Assembly (NCBI GenBank): GCA_037013495.1
Contig: CM072802.1
Span: 63,659,483 to 63,723,482 of the forward strand
Direction: 5' to 3'
Length of the DNA stretch: 64,000 nucleotides
From: Hippophae tibetana
Lineage: Eukaryota > Streptophyta > Magnoliopsida > Rosales > Elaeagnaceae
The notes below the pieces were generated by a model. The model made no database searches. It saw only the letters and a program-made list of their open reading frames with translations, and had not been told where the DNA came from. Positions 9,975 to 23,100 of the stretch are shown in pieces. Numbering within the stretch: the first letter of the stretch is position 1; each line of letters starts with the position of its first letter. A program made the translations under genes and the position numbers.

Positions 9975-12900
9975 AGATTATGAAAATTTATGTATGTGAT
10001 CAAATATTATTCCAAAAAGGTGTGCAAAAAATCGCCCAAGAATTCCATAGTTTTCACAAGGTTGCCCACGGGGTGTTAGACATGCCTATCAATGCCCCAC
10101 ATAGTGGCACCCGAAAACGAGAATTCCTTGTCATCTTCGTATTTTTACCGTGCCAAACCTGATGTTTCGTGATTAATAAATCCTAAAGGATGAAAGGAAT
10201 TGCGTCCAATAAGAACCGACATTTTTGGACGAATTTTATATTTTTAATGATTTTCCGAGAGTTAAAAAAATAACTAAAAATACTTCCCATGTCCATAAGA
10301 TTTTGAAAATTTGTATTATGTGATAAAATATTATTCCAAACAATTGTGCTAAAAATCGCCCAAGAATTCTATTATTTTCAGGAGTTTGCCCACGGGGTGT
10401 TAGACATGCCAATCAATGCCCACATAGTGGCACACGAAAACGAGCATTCCTTGTCATCTTCGTATTTTTACCATGACAAACCTTATGTTTCGTGATCAAT
10501 AAATCATAGAGGATGAAAGGAATTGCGTCCAACGAGAACCGACAATTTTGGACGAATTTTCTATTTTTCATGATTTTCCGAGTGTTCAAAAAATAACTAA
10601 AAATACTTCCCAAGTCCATAAGATTATGAAACTTTGCAGTATGTGATCAAATATTATTCCAAACAGTTGGGCAAAAAATCGTCCAAGAATTCCATCGTTT
10701 GACACGAGTTCGCCAACGGGGTGTTAGACATGCCTATCAATGCGACACAGATTGGCACCCGAAAACGAGCATTCCTTGTCATCTTCGTATTTTTACCGTG
10801 ACAAACCTTATGTTTCGTGATCAATAAATCATAGAGGATGAAAGGAATTGTGTCCAACAAGATCCGACAATTTTGCACAAATTTTATATTTTTCATGATT
10901 TTCGTAGAGTTAAAAAAATAACTAAAAATACTTTCCATGTCCATAAGATTATGAAAATTTGTATATGTGATCAAATATTATTCCAAACAGGTTTGCAAAA
11001 AATCGCCAAATAATTCCATCGTTTTCACGAGTTTGCCCACGGGGTGTTAGACATGCCTATCAATGCCCTACAAAGTAGCACCCGAAAACGAGCATTCCTT
11101 GTCATCTATGTATTTTTACCATGACAAACCTTATGTTTCGTGATCAATAAATCATAGAGGATGAAAGGAATTGCGACCAACAAGAACCAACAATTTTGGA
11201 CGAATTTTCTATTTTTCATGATTTTCCGAGAGTTGAAAAAATAACTAAAAATACTTCCCATTTCCATAAGATTATGAAACTTTGCAGTATGTGATCAAAT
11301 ATTATTACAAACAGTTGGGCAAAAAATGGCCCAAGAATTCCATCATTTGACACGAGTTTGCCCACGGGGTGTTAGACATGCCTATCAATGCCCCACATAA
11401 TGGCACCCGAAAATGAGCATTCCTTGTCATCTTCGTATTTTTACCGTGACAAACCTTATGTTTCGTGATCAATAAATCATAGAGGATGAAAGGAATTGTG
11501 TCCAATAAGATCCGACAATTTTGGACGAATTTTATATTTTTCATGAGTTTCCTAGAGTTAAAAAAATAACTAAAAATACTTCCCATGTCCATAAGATTAT
11601 GAAAATTTGTATTATGTGATCAAATATTATTCCAAACAGGTTTGCAAAAAATCGCCAAATAATTCCATCGTTTTCACGAGTTTGCCCACGGGGTGTTAGA
11701 CATGCCTATCAATGCCCTACAAAGTGGCACCCGAAAACGAGCATTCCTTGTCATCTATGTATTTTTACCATGACAAACCTTATGTTTCGTGATCAATAAA
11801 TCATAGAGGATGAAAGGAATTGCGTCCAACAAGAACCGACAATTTTGGACGAATTTTCTATTTTTCATGATTTTCCGAGAGTTCAAAAAATAACTAAAAA
11901 TACTTCCCATTTCCATAAGATTATGAAACTTTGCAGTATGTGATCAAATATTATTACAAACAGTTGGGCAAAAAATGGCCCAAGAATTCCATCGTTTGAC
12001 ACGAGTTTGCCCACGGGGTATTAGACATGCCTATCAATGCCCCACATAATGGCACCCGAAAACGAGCATTCCTTGTCATCTTCATATTTTTACCGTGACA
12101 AACCTTATGTTTCGTGATCAATAAATCATAGAGGATGAAACGAATTGTGTCCAACAAGATCCGACAATTTTGGACGAATTTTATATTTTTCATGATTTTC
12201 CTAGAGTTAAAAAAATAACTAAAAATACTTCCCATGTCCATAAGATTATGAAAATTTGTATTATGTGATCAAATATTATTCCAAACAGGTTTGCAAAAAA
12301 TCGCCAAATAATTCCATCGTTTTCACGAGTTTGCCCACGGGATGTTAGACATGCCTATCAATGCCCTACAAAGTGGCACCCGAAAACGAGCATTCCTTGC
12401 ATCTATGTATTTTTACCATGACAAACCTTATGTTTCGTGATCAATAAATCATAGAGGATGAAAGGAATTGCGTCCAACAAGAACCGACAATTTTGGACGA
12501 ATTTTCTATTTTTCATGATTTTCCGAGAGTTAAAAAAATAACTAAAAATACTTCCCATGTCCATAAGATTATGAAAATTTGTATTATGTGATCAAATATT
12601 ATTCCAAAGAGGTCTGCAAAAAATCGCCCAATAATTCCATCATTTTCACGAGTTTGCCCACGGTGTGTTTGACATGCCTATCAATGCCCCACAAAGTGGC
12701 ACCCGAAAACGAGCATTCCATGTCATCTATGTATTTTTACAATAACAAAATTTATGTTTCGTGATCAATAAATCATAGAAGATGAAAGGAATTGCGTCCA
12801 ACAAGAACCGTCAATTTTGGACGAATTTTCTATTTTTCATGATTTTCCGGGAGTTCAAAAAATAACTAAAAATACTTTCCATGTCCATAAGATTATGAAA

Positions 12901-14759
12901 CTTTGCAGTATGTGATCAAATATTATTCCAAACAGTTGGGCAAAAAATGGCCCAAGAATTCCATCGTTTGACACGAGTTTTCCCACGGGGTGTTAGACAT
13001 GCCTATCAATGCCCCACATAGTGGCACCCTAAAACCAGCATTCCTTGTCATCTTCGTATTTTTACCGTGCCAAACAAGATGTTTCGTGATCTATAAATCG
13101 TAGAGGATGAAAGGAATTGCGTCCAACAAGAACCAACAATTTTGGACGAATTTTCTATTTTTCATGATTTTCTGAGAGTTTAAAAAATAACTAAAAATAC
13201 TTCCCAAGTCCATAAGATTATTAAAATTTGCAGTATGTGATCAAATATTATTCCAAACAGTTGGGCAAAAGATCGCCGAAGAATTCCATCGTTTGACACG
13301 AGTTTTCTAACGGGGTGTTAGACATGCTTATCAATGCCCCACATATTGGCACCCGAAAACGAGCATTCCTTGTCATCTTCGCATTTTTACCATGACAAAC
13401 CTTATGTTTCGTTATCAATAAATCATAGAGGATGAAAGGAATTGCGTCCAACAAGAACCGACAATTTTGGACGAATTTTGTATTTTTCATGATTTTCCGA
13501 GAGTTAAAAAAATAACTAAAACTACTTCCCATGTCCATAAGATTATGAAACTTTGCAGTATGTGATCAAATATTATTCCAAACAGTTGGGCAAAAAATCG
13601 CCCAAGAATTCCATCATTTGACACGAGTTTGCCCACAAGTGTTAGACATGCCTATCAATGCCCTACAAAGTGGCACCCGAAAACGAGCATTCCTTCTCAT
13701 CTATGTATTTTTACCATGACAAACCTTATGTTTCGTGATCAAAAAATCATAGAGGATGAAAGGAATTGCGTCCAACAAGAACCGACAATTTTGGACGAAT
13801 TTTCTATTTTTCTTGATTTTCCGAGAGTTAAAAAAATAACTAAAAATACTTCCCATGTCCATAAGATTATGAAAATTTGTATTATGTGATCAAATATTAT
13901 TCCAAAGAGGTCTGCAAAAAATCGCCCAATAATTCCATCGTTTTCACGAGTTTGCCCACGGGGTGTTAGACATGCCTATCAATGCCCCACAAAGTGGCAC
14001 CCGAAAACGAGCATTCCATGTCATCTATGTATTTTTACCATGGCAAACCTTATGTTTCGTGATCAATAAATCATAGAAGATGAAAGGAATGGCGTCCAAC
14101 AAGAACCATCAATTTTGGACGAATTTTCTATTTTTCCTGATTTTCCGGGAGTTCAAAAAATAACTAAAAATACTTTCCATGTCCATAAGATTATGAAACT
14201 TTGCAGTATGTGATCAAATATTATTCCAAACAGTTGGGCAAAAAATGGCCCAAGAATTCCATCGTTTGACACGAGTTTTCCCACGGGGTGTTAGACATGC
14301 CTATCAATGCCCCACATAGTGGCACCCTAAAACCAGCATTCCTTGTCATCTTCGTATTTTTACCGTGCCAAACAAGATGTTTCGTGATCTATAAATCGTA
14401 GAGGATGAAAGGAATTGCGTCCAACAAGAACCGACAATTTTGGACGAATTTTATATTTTTCATGATTTTCCGAGAGTTAAAAAAATAACTAAAAATACTT
14501 CCCATGTCCATAATATTATGAATATTTGTATTATGTGATCAAATATTATTCCAAACAGGTCTGCAAAAAATCGCCCAATAATTCCATCGTTTTCACGAGT
14601 TTGCCCATGGGGTGTTAAACATGCCTATCAATGCCCCACAAAGTGGCACCCGAAAACGAGCATTCCTTGTCATCTATGTATTTTTACCATGACAAACCTT
14701 ATGTTTCGTGATCAATAAATCATAGAGGATGAAAGGAATTGCGTCCAACAAGAACCGAC
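9975..14759. repeat. Higher-order block R, copy 1 (~15 monomers)
   Basis: It starts near the shortened word gaaaatttatgtatgtgatc (two bases missing from the usual tttgtagtatg), which is shared with 21322 and 27807. It corresponds to 21316-26760 at an offset of 11341 up to about 10.6 kb and of about 11017 from about 11.0 kb to 14.0 kb. The step is one monomer lost in the 21-kb copy. From about 14.0 kb it continues in step with 26.35 kb, 33.2 kb and 39.6 kb. Subtypes with ctatg followed by tatttttaccatgac, rather than the usual cttcgta, are common here. Confidence 0.85.
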
Positions 14760-16381
14760 TATTTTGGACGAATTTTGTATTTTTCAGGATTTTCCGAGAG
14801 TTAAAAAAATAACTAAAACTACTTCCCATGTCCATAAGAATATGAAACTTTGCAGTATGTGATCAAATATTATTCCAAACAGTTGGGCAAAAAATTGCCC
14901 AAGAATTCCATCATTTGACACGAGTTTGCCCACAAGTGTTAGACATGCCTATTAATGCCCCACATAGTGGCACCCGAAAACGAGCATTCCTTGTGATCTT
15001 CGTATTTTTACCGTGCCAAACCCGATATTTCGTGATCAATAAATCATAGAGAATTAAAAGAATTGCGTCCAACAAGAACCGACAATTTTGGACGAATTTT
15101 ATATTTTTCATTATTTTCGAGAGTTCAAAAAATAACTAAATATACTTCCCATATCCATAATTTTGTGAAAATTTGTAGTATGTGTTCAAATATTATTCCA
15201 AACAGGTGTGCAAAACATCGCCCAAGAATTCTATCGTTTGATATGACTTTGCCCACGGCGTATTAGACATGCCTATCAATGCCCCACATAGTGGCACCCG
15301 AAAACGAGCATTTCTTGTCATCTTCGTATTTTTACCGCGCCAAACCTGATGTTTTGTGATCAATAAATCATAGAGGATGAAAGGAATTGCGTCCCATAAG
15401 AACCGACAATTTTGGACGAATTTTATATTTTTCATGATTTTCCGAGAGTTCAAAAAATAACTAAAAATATTCCCCATGTCCATAAGGTTATGAAACTTTG
15501 CAGTATGTGATCAAATATTATTCCAAACAGGTGTGCAACAAATCGCCCAAGAATTCCATTGTTTGACACGAGTTTGCCCACGGGGTGTTAGACATGCCTA
15601 TCAATGCCCCCACATAGTAACACCCGAAAACGAGCATTCCTTGTCATCTTCGTATTTTTACCGTGCCGAACCTGATGTTTCATGATCAATAAATCATAGA
15701 GGATGAAAGGAATTGCATCCAACAAGAACCGACAATTTTGGACGAATTTTATATTTTTCATGATTTTTCGAGAGTTCAAAAAATAACTAAAAGTACTTCC
15801 CATGTCCATAAGAATATGAAACTTTGCAGTATGTGATCAAATATTATTCCAAACATTTGGTTAAAAAATCGCCCATGAATTGCATCGTTTGACACGAGTT
15901 TGCCCACGGGGTGTTAGACATGCCTATCAATACCCCACATAGTAACACCCGAAAACGAGCATTCCTTGTCATCTTCGTATTTTTACCGTGCCGAACCTAA
16001 TGTTTCGTGATCAATAAATCATAGAAGATGAAAGGAATTGCGTCCTATAAGAACCGACAATTTTGGACGAATTTTATATTTTTCATGATTTTCCGAGAGT
16101 TAAAAAATAACTAAAAATACTTCCAATGTCCATAAGATTATGAAAATTTGTAGTATGTGATCAAATATTATTCCAAACAGGTGTACAAAAAATCGCCCAA
16201 GAATTCCATCATTTTCACGAGTTTGCCGACGGGGTGTTAGACATGCCTATCAATGCCCCACATTGTGGCACCCGAAAACGAGCTTTCCATGTCATCTATG
16301 TATTTTTACCATGGCAAACCTTATGTTTCGTGATCAATAAATCATAGAAGATGAAAGGAATGGCGTCCAACAAGAACCGTC
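14760..16381. repeat. Five-monomer duplication, copy 1 (1622 bp)
   Basis: Tandem pair with 16382-18003 at an offset of 1622 bp. The markers are tttttcaggatttt near 14783, ccacaagtgttagac near 14931, the gagaattaaaagaattg variant near 15052, acatcgcccaag near 15215, and gcccccacatagtaac near 15607. I found no differences between the copies in the stretches I compared. The left edge falls in the conserved acaattttggacg word. Confidence 0.9.
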
Positions 16382-18003
16382 AATTTTGGACGAATTTTGT
16401 ATTTTTCAGGATTTTCCGAGAGTTAAAAAAATAACTAAAACTACTTCCCATGTCCATAAGAATATGAAACTTTGCAGTATGTGATCAAATATTATTCCAA
16501 ACAGTTGGGCAAAAAATTGCCCAAGAATTCCATCATTTGACACGAGTTTGCCCACAAGTGTTAGACATGCCTATTAATGCCCCACATAGTGGCACCCGAA
16601 AACGAGCATTCCTTGTGATCTTCGTATTTTTACCGTGCCAAACCCGATATTTCGTGATCAATAAATCATAGAGAATTAAAAGAATTGCGTCCAACAAGAA
16701 CCGACAATTTTGGACGAATTTTATATTTTTCATTATTTTCGAGAGTTCAAAAAATAACTAAATATACTTCCCATATCCATAATTTTGTGAAAATTTGTAG
16801 TATGTGTTCAAATATTATTCCAAACAGGTGTGCAAAACATCGCCCAAGAATTCTATCGTTTGATATGACTTTGCCCACGGCGTATTAGACATGCCTATCA
16901 ATGCCCCACATAGTGGCACCCGAAAACGAGCATTTCTTGTCATCTTCGTATTTTTACCGCGCCAAACCTGATGTTTTGTGATCAATAAATCATAGAGGAT
17001 GAAAGGAATTGCGTCCCATAAGAACCGACAATTTTGGACGAATTTTATATTTTTCATGATTTTCCGAGAGTTCAAAAAATAACTAAAAATATTCCCCATG
17101 TCCATAAGGTTATGAAACTTTGCAGTATGTGATCAAATATTATTCCAAACAGGTGTGCAACAAATCGCCCAAGAATTCCATTGTTTGACACGAGTTTGCC
17201 CACGGGGTGTTAGACATGCCTATCAATGCCCCCACATAGTAACACCCGAAAACGAGCATTCCTTGTCATCTTCGTATTTTTACCGTGCCGAACCTGATGT
17301 TTCATGATCAATAAATCATAGAGGATGAAAGGAATTGCATCCAACAAGAACCGACAATTTTGGACGAATTTTATATTTTTCATGATTTTTCGAGAGTTCA
17401 AAAAATAACTAAAAGTACTTCCCATGTCCATAAGAATATGAAACTTTGCAGTATGTGATCAAATATTATTCCAAACATTTGGTTAAAAAATCGCCCATGA
17501 ATTGCATCGTTTGACACGAGTTTGCCCACGGGGTGTTAGACATGCCTATCAATACCCCACATAGTAACACCCGAAAACGAGCATTCCTTGTCATCTTCGT
17601 ATTTTTACCGTGCCGAACCTAATGTTTCGTGATCAATAAATCATAGAAGATGAAAGGAATTGCGTCCTATAAGAACCGACAATTTTGGACGAATTTTATA
17701 TTTTTCATGATTTTCCGAGAGTTAAAAAATAACTAAAAATACTTCCAATGTCCATAAGATTATGAAAATTTGTAGTATGTGATCAAATATTATTCCAAAC
17801 AGGTGTACAAAAAATCGCCCAAGAATTCCATCATTTTCACGAGTTTGCCGACGGGGTGTTAGACATGCCTATCAATGCCCCACATTGTGGCACCCGAAAA
17901 CGAGCTTTCCATGTCATCTATGTATTTTTACCATGGCAAACCTTATGTTTCGTGATCAATAAATCATAGAAGATGAAAGGAATGGCGTCCAACAAGAACC
18001 GTC
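16382..18003. repeat. Five-monomer duplication, copy 2 (1622 bp)
   Basis: Apparently identical partner of 14760-16381. At its right end (about 18003) the sequence returns to the ccgggagttc subtype seen near 14150. The same run of subtypes, without the duplication, occurs at about 33.9-35.4 kb, 40.4-41.9 kb and 56.2-57.7 kb. Confidence 0.9.
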
Positions 18004-20136
18004 AATTTTGGACGAATTTTCTATTTTTCATGATTTTCCGGGAGTTCAAAAAATAACTAAAAATACTTTCCATGTCCATAAGATTATGAAACTTTGCAGT
18101 ATGTGATCAAATATTATTCCAAACAGTTGGGCAAAAAATGGCCCAAGAATTCCATCGTTTGACACGAGTTTTCCCACGGGGTGTTAGACATGCCTATCAA
18201 TGCCCCACATAGTGGCACCCTAAAACCAGCATTCCTTGTCATCTTCGTATTTTTACCGTGCCAAACAAGATGTTTCGTGATCTATAAATCGTAGAGGATG
18301 AAAGGAATTGCGTCCAACAAGAACCGACAATTTGGACGAATTTTCTATTTTTCACGATTTTCCGAGAGTTCAAAAAATAACTAAAAGTACTTCCCATGTC
18401 CATAAGAATATGAAACTTTGCAGTATGTGATCAAATATTATTCCAAACAAATGGGCAAAAAATCGCCCAAGAATTCCATCGTTTGACATGAGTTTGCCCA
18501 CGGGGTGCTAGACATGCCTATCAATGCCCACATAGTGGCACACGAAAACGAACATTCCTTGTCATCTTCGTATTTTTACTGTGCCAAACCTGATGTTTCG
18601 TGATCAATAAATCATATAGGATGAAAGGAATTGCGTCTTATCAGAACCGACAATTTTGGACGAATTTTATATTTTTCATGATTTTCCGAGAGTTAAAAAA
18701 TAACTAAAAATACTTCCAATGTCCATAAGATTATGAAAATTTGTAGTATGTGATCAAATATTATTCCAAACAGGTGTACAAAAAATCGCCCAAGAATTCC
18801 ATCATTTTCACGATTTTGCCGACGGGGTGTTAGACATGCCTATCAATGCCCCACATAGTGGCACCCGAAAACGAGCTTTCCTTGTCATCTTCGTATTTTT
18901 ACCTTGCTAAACCTGATGTTTCGTGATCAATAAATCATAGAGGATGAAAGGAATTGGGTCCAAGTTGAACCGACAATTTGGACGAATTTTCTATTTTTCA
19001 CGATTTTCCGAGAGTTCAAAAAATAACTAAAAGTACTTCCCATGTCCATAAGAATATGAAACTTTGCAGTATGTGATCAAATATTATTCCAAACAAATGG
19101 GCAAAAAATCGCCCAAGAATTCCATCGTTTGACATGAGTTTGCCCACGGGGTGTTAGACATGCCTATCAATGCCCACATAGTGGCACACGAAAACGAACA
19201 TTCCTTGTCATCTTCGTATTTTTACTGTGCCAAACCTGATGTTTCGTGATCAATAAATCATATATTATGAAAGGAATTGCGTCCAACAAGAACCGACAAT
19301 TTTGGAGGAATTTTATATTTTTCATGAATTTCTGAGAGTTCAAAAAATAACTAAAAATAATTCCCATGTCCATAAGATTATGAAAATTTGTAGTATGTGA
19401 TCAAATATTATTCCAAACAGGTGTGCAAAAAATCGCCCAAGAATTCCATAGTTTTCACAAGGATTCCCACGGGGTGTTAGACATGCCTATCAATACCCCA
19501 CATAGTGGCACCCGAAAACGAGAATTCATTGTCATCTTCGTATTTTTACCGTGCCAAACCTGATGTTTCGTGATTAATAAATCCTAGAGGATGAAAGGAA
19601 TTGCGTCCAATAAGAACAGAAAATTTTGGACGAATTTTATATTTTTCATGATTTTCCGAGAGTTAAAAAAAACTAATCATACTTCCCATGTTCATAAGAT
19701 TATGAAAATTTGTAGTATGTGATCAAATATTATTCCAAACAGGTGTGCAAAAAACCGCCCAAGAATTACATCGTTTTCACGAGTTTTCCCACAGGGTGTT
19801 AGACATGACTATCAATGACCCACATAGTGGCACCCGAAAACGAGCATTACTTGTCATCTTCGTATTTTTACCGTGACAAACTTGATGTTTCCTGATCAAT
19901 AAATCATAGAGGATGAAAGGAATTGCGTTCAATAAGAACCGACAATTTTGGACGAATTTTATATTTTTCATGATTTTCCGAGAGTTCAAAAAATAACTAA
20001 AAATACTTCGAAGGTCCATAAGATTATGAAAATTTGTAGTAAGTGATCAAATATTATTCCAAACAGGTGTGCAAAAAATCGCCCAAGAATTCCATCGTTT
20101 TCACGAGTTTGCCCACGGGGTGTTAGACATGCCTAT
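18004..20136. repeat. Mosaic satellite segment (~6.6 monomers)
   Basis: It runs from the ccgggagtt subtype into the gacaatttgg/cacgatttt/agtacttcc subtypes, then the ggattcccacgg and aactaatcatacttcc monomers. Positions about 19.1-20.1 kb correspond to 48.6-49.6 kb (offset about 29477) and to 58.3-59.3 kb, and more loosely to 35.7-36.5 kb and 42.2-43.0 kb. The tacttcgaaggtcc word near 20003 is shared with 49482, 53043 and 59196. Confidence 0.8.
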
Positions 20137-23100
20137 CAATGCCCCACATTGTGGCACCCGAAAACGAGCATTCCTTGTCATCTTCGAATTTTTACCGTGC
20201 TAAACCTGATGTTTCGTGATCAATAAATTATAGAGGATGAAAGGAATTGGGTCCAAGAAGAACCGACAATTTGGACGAATTTTCTATTTTTCATGATTTT
20301 CCGAGAGTTCAAAAAATAACTAAAAGTACTTCCCATGTCCATAAGAATATGAAACTTTGCAGTATGTGATCAAATATTATTCCAAACAGTTGGGCAAAAA
20401 ATCGCCCAAGAATTCCATCGTTTGACATGAATTTGCCCATGGGGTGTTAGACACGCCTATCAATGCCCACATAGTGGCACACGAAAACGAGCATTCCTTG
20501 TCATCTTCGTATTTTTACTGTGCCAAACCTGATGTTTCGTGATCAATAAATCATATAGGATGAAAGGAATTGCGTCCAACAAGAACCGACAATTTTGGAC
20601 GATTTTTATATTTTTCATGAATTTCCGAGAGTTCAAAAAATAACTAAAAATAATTCCCATGTCCATAAGATTATGAAAATTTGTAGTATGTAATCAAATA
20701 TTATTCCAAACAGGTGTGCAAAAAATCGCCCAAGAATTCCATAGTTTTCACAAGGTTGCCCACGGGGTGTTGGACATGCCTATCAATGCCACACATAGTG
20801 GCACCCGAAAACGAGAATTCCTTGTCATCTTCGTATTTTTACCGTGCCTAACCTGATGTTTCGTGATTAATAAATCCTAGAGGATGAAAGGAATTGCGTC
20901 CAATAAGAACCGACAATTTTGGACGAATTTTATATTTTTCATGATTTTCCGAGAGTTCAAAAAATAACTAAAAATACTTCCAATGTCCATAAGATTATGA
21001 AAATTTGTAGTATGTGATCAAATATTATTCCAAACAGGTGTGCAAAAAATTGCCCAAGAATTCCATCGTTTTCACGAGTTTGCCCACGGGGTGTTAGACA
21101 TGCCTATCAATGCTCCACATAGTGGCACCCGAAAACGAGAATTCCTTGTCATCTTCGTATTTTTACCGTGCCAAACCTGATGTTTCGTGATTAATAAATC
21201 CTAAAGGATGAAAGGAATTGCGTCCAACAAGAACCGACAATTTTGGACGAATTTTATATTTTTCATGAATTTCCGAGAGTTCAAAAAATAACTAAAAATA
21301 ATTCCCATGTCCATAACATTATGAAAATTTATGTATGTGATCAAATATTATTCCAAACATGTGTGCAAAAAATCGCCCAAGAATTCCATAGTTTTCACAA
21401 GGTTGCCCACGGGGTGTTAGATATGCCTATCAATGCCCCACATAGTGGCACCCGAAAACGAGAATTCCTTGTCATCTTCATATTTTTACCGTGCCAAACC
21501 TGATATTTCGTGATTAATAAATCCTAAAGGATGAAAGGAATTGCGTCCAATAAGAACCGACAATTTTGGACGAATTTTATATTTTTAATGATTTTCCGAG
21601 AGTTAAAAAAATAACTAAAAATACTTCCCATGTCCATAAGATTTTGAAAATTTGTATTATGTGATAAAATATTATTCCAAACAATTGTGCTAAAAATCGC
21701 CCAAGAATTCTATTATTTTCAGGAGTTTGCCCAAGGGGTGTTAGACATGCCAATCAAGGCCCACATAGTGGCACCCGAAAACGAGCATTCCTTGTCATCT
21801 TCGTATTTTTACCGTGACAAACCTTATGTTTCGTGATCAATAAATCATAGAGGATGAAAGGAATTGTGTCCAACAAGATCCGACAATTTTGCACAAATTT
21901 TATATTTTTCATGATTTTCCTAGAGTTAAAAAAATAACTAAAAATACTTTCCATGTCCATAAGATTATGAAAATTTGTATTATGTGATCAAATATTATTC
22001 CAAACAGGTTTGCAAAAAATCGCCAAATAATTCCATCGTTTTCACGAGTTTGCCCACGGGGTGTTAGACATGCCTATCAATGCCCTACAAAGTAGCACCC
22101 GAAAACGAGCATTCCTTGTCATCTATGTATTTTTACCATGACAAACCTTATGTTTCGTGATCAATAAATCATAGAGGATGAAAGGAATTGCGTCCAACAA
22201 GAACCAACAATTTTGGACGAATTTTCTATTTTTCATGATTTTCCGAGAGTTCAAAAAATAACTAAAAATACTTCCCATTTCCATAAGATTATGAAACTTT
22301 GCAGTATGTGATCAAATATTATTACAAACAGTTGGGCAAAAAATGGCCCAAGAATTCCATCATTTGACACGAGTTTGCCCACGGGGTGTTAGACATGCCT
22401 ATCAATGCCCCACATAATGGCACCCGAAAATGAGCATTCCTTGTCATCTTCGTATTTTTACCGTGACAAACCTTATGTTTCGTGATCAATACATCATAGA
22501 GGATGAAAGGAATTGTGTCCAATAAGATCCGACAATTTTGGACGAATTTTATATTTTTCATGATTTTCCTAGAGTTAAAAAAATAACTAAAAATACTTCC
22601 CATGTCCATAGGATTATGAAAATTTGTATTATGTGATCAAATATTATTCCAAACAGGTTTGCAAAAAATCGCCAAATAATTCCATCGTTTTCACGAGTTT
22701 GCCCACGGGGTGTTAGACATGCCTATCAATGCCCTACAAAGTGGCACCCGAAAACGAGCATTCCTTGTCATCTATGTATTTTTACCATGACAAACCTTAT
22801 GTTTCGTGATCAATAAATCATAGAGTATGAAAGGAATTGCGTCCAACAAGAACCGACAATTTTGGACGAATTTTCTATTTTTCATGATTTTCCGAGAGTT
22901 CAAAAAATAACTAAAAATACTTCCCATTTCCATAAGATTATGAAACTTTGCAGTATGTGATCAAATATTATTACAAACAGTTGGGCAAAAAATGGCCCAA
23001 GAATTCCATCGTTTGACACGAGTTTGCCCACGGGGTGTTAGACATACCTATCAATGCTCCACATAATGGCACCCGAAAACGAGCATTCCTTGTCATCTTC

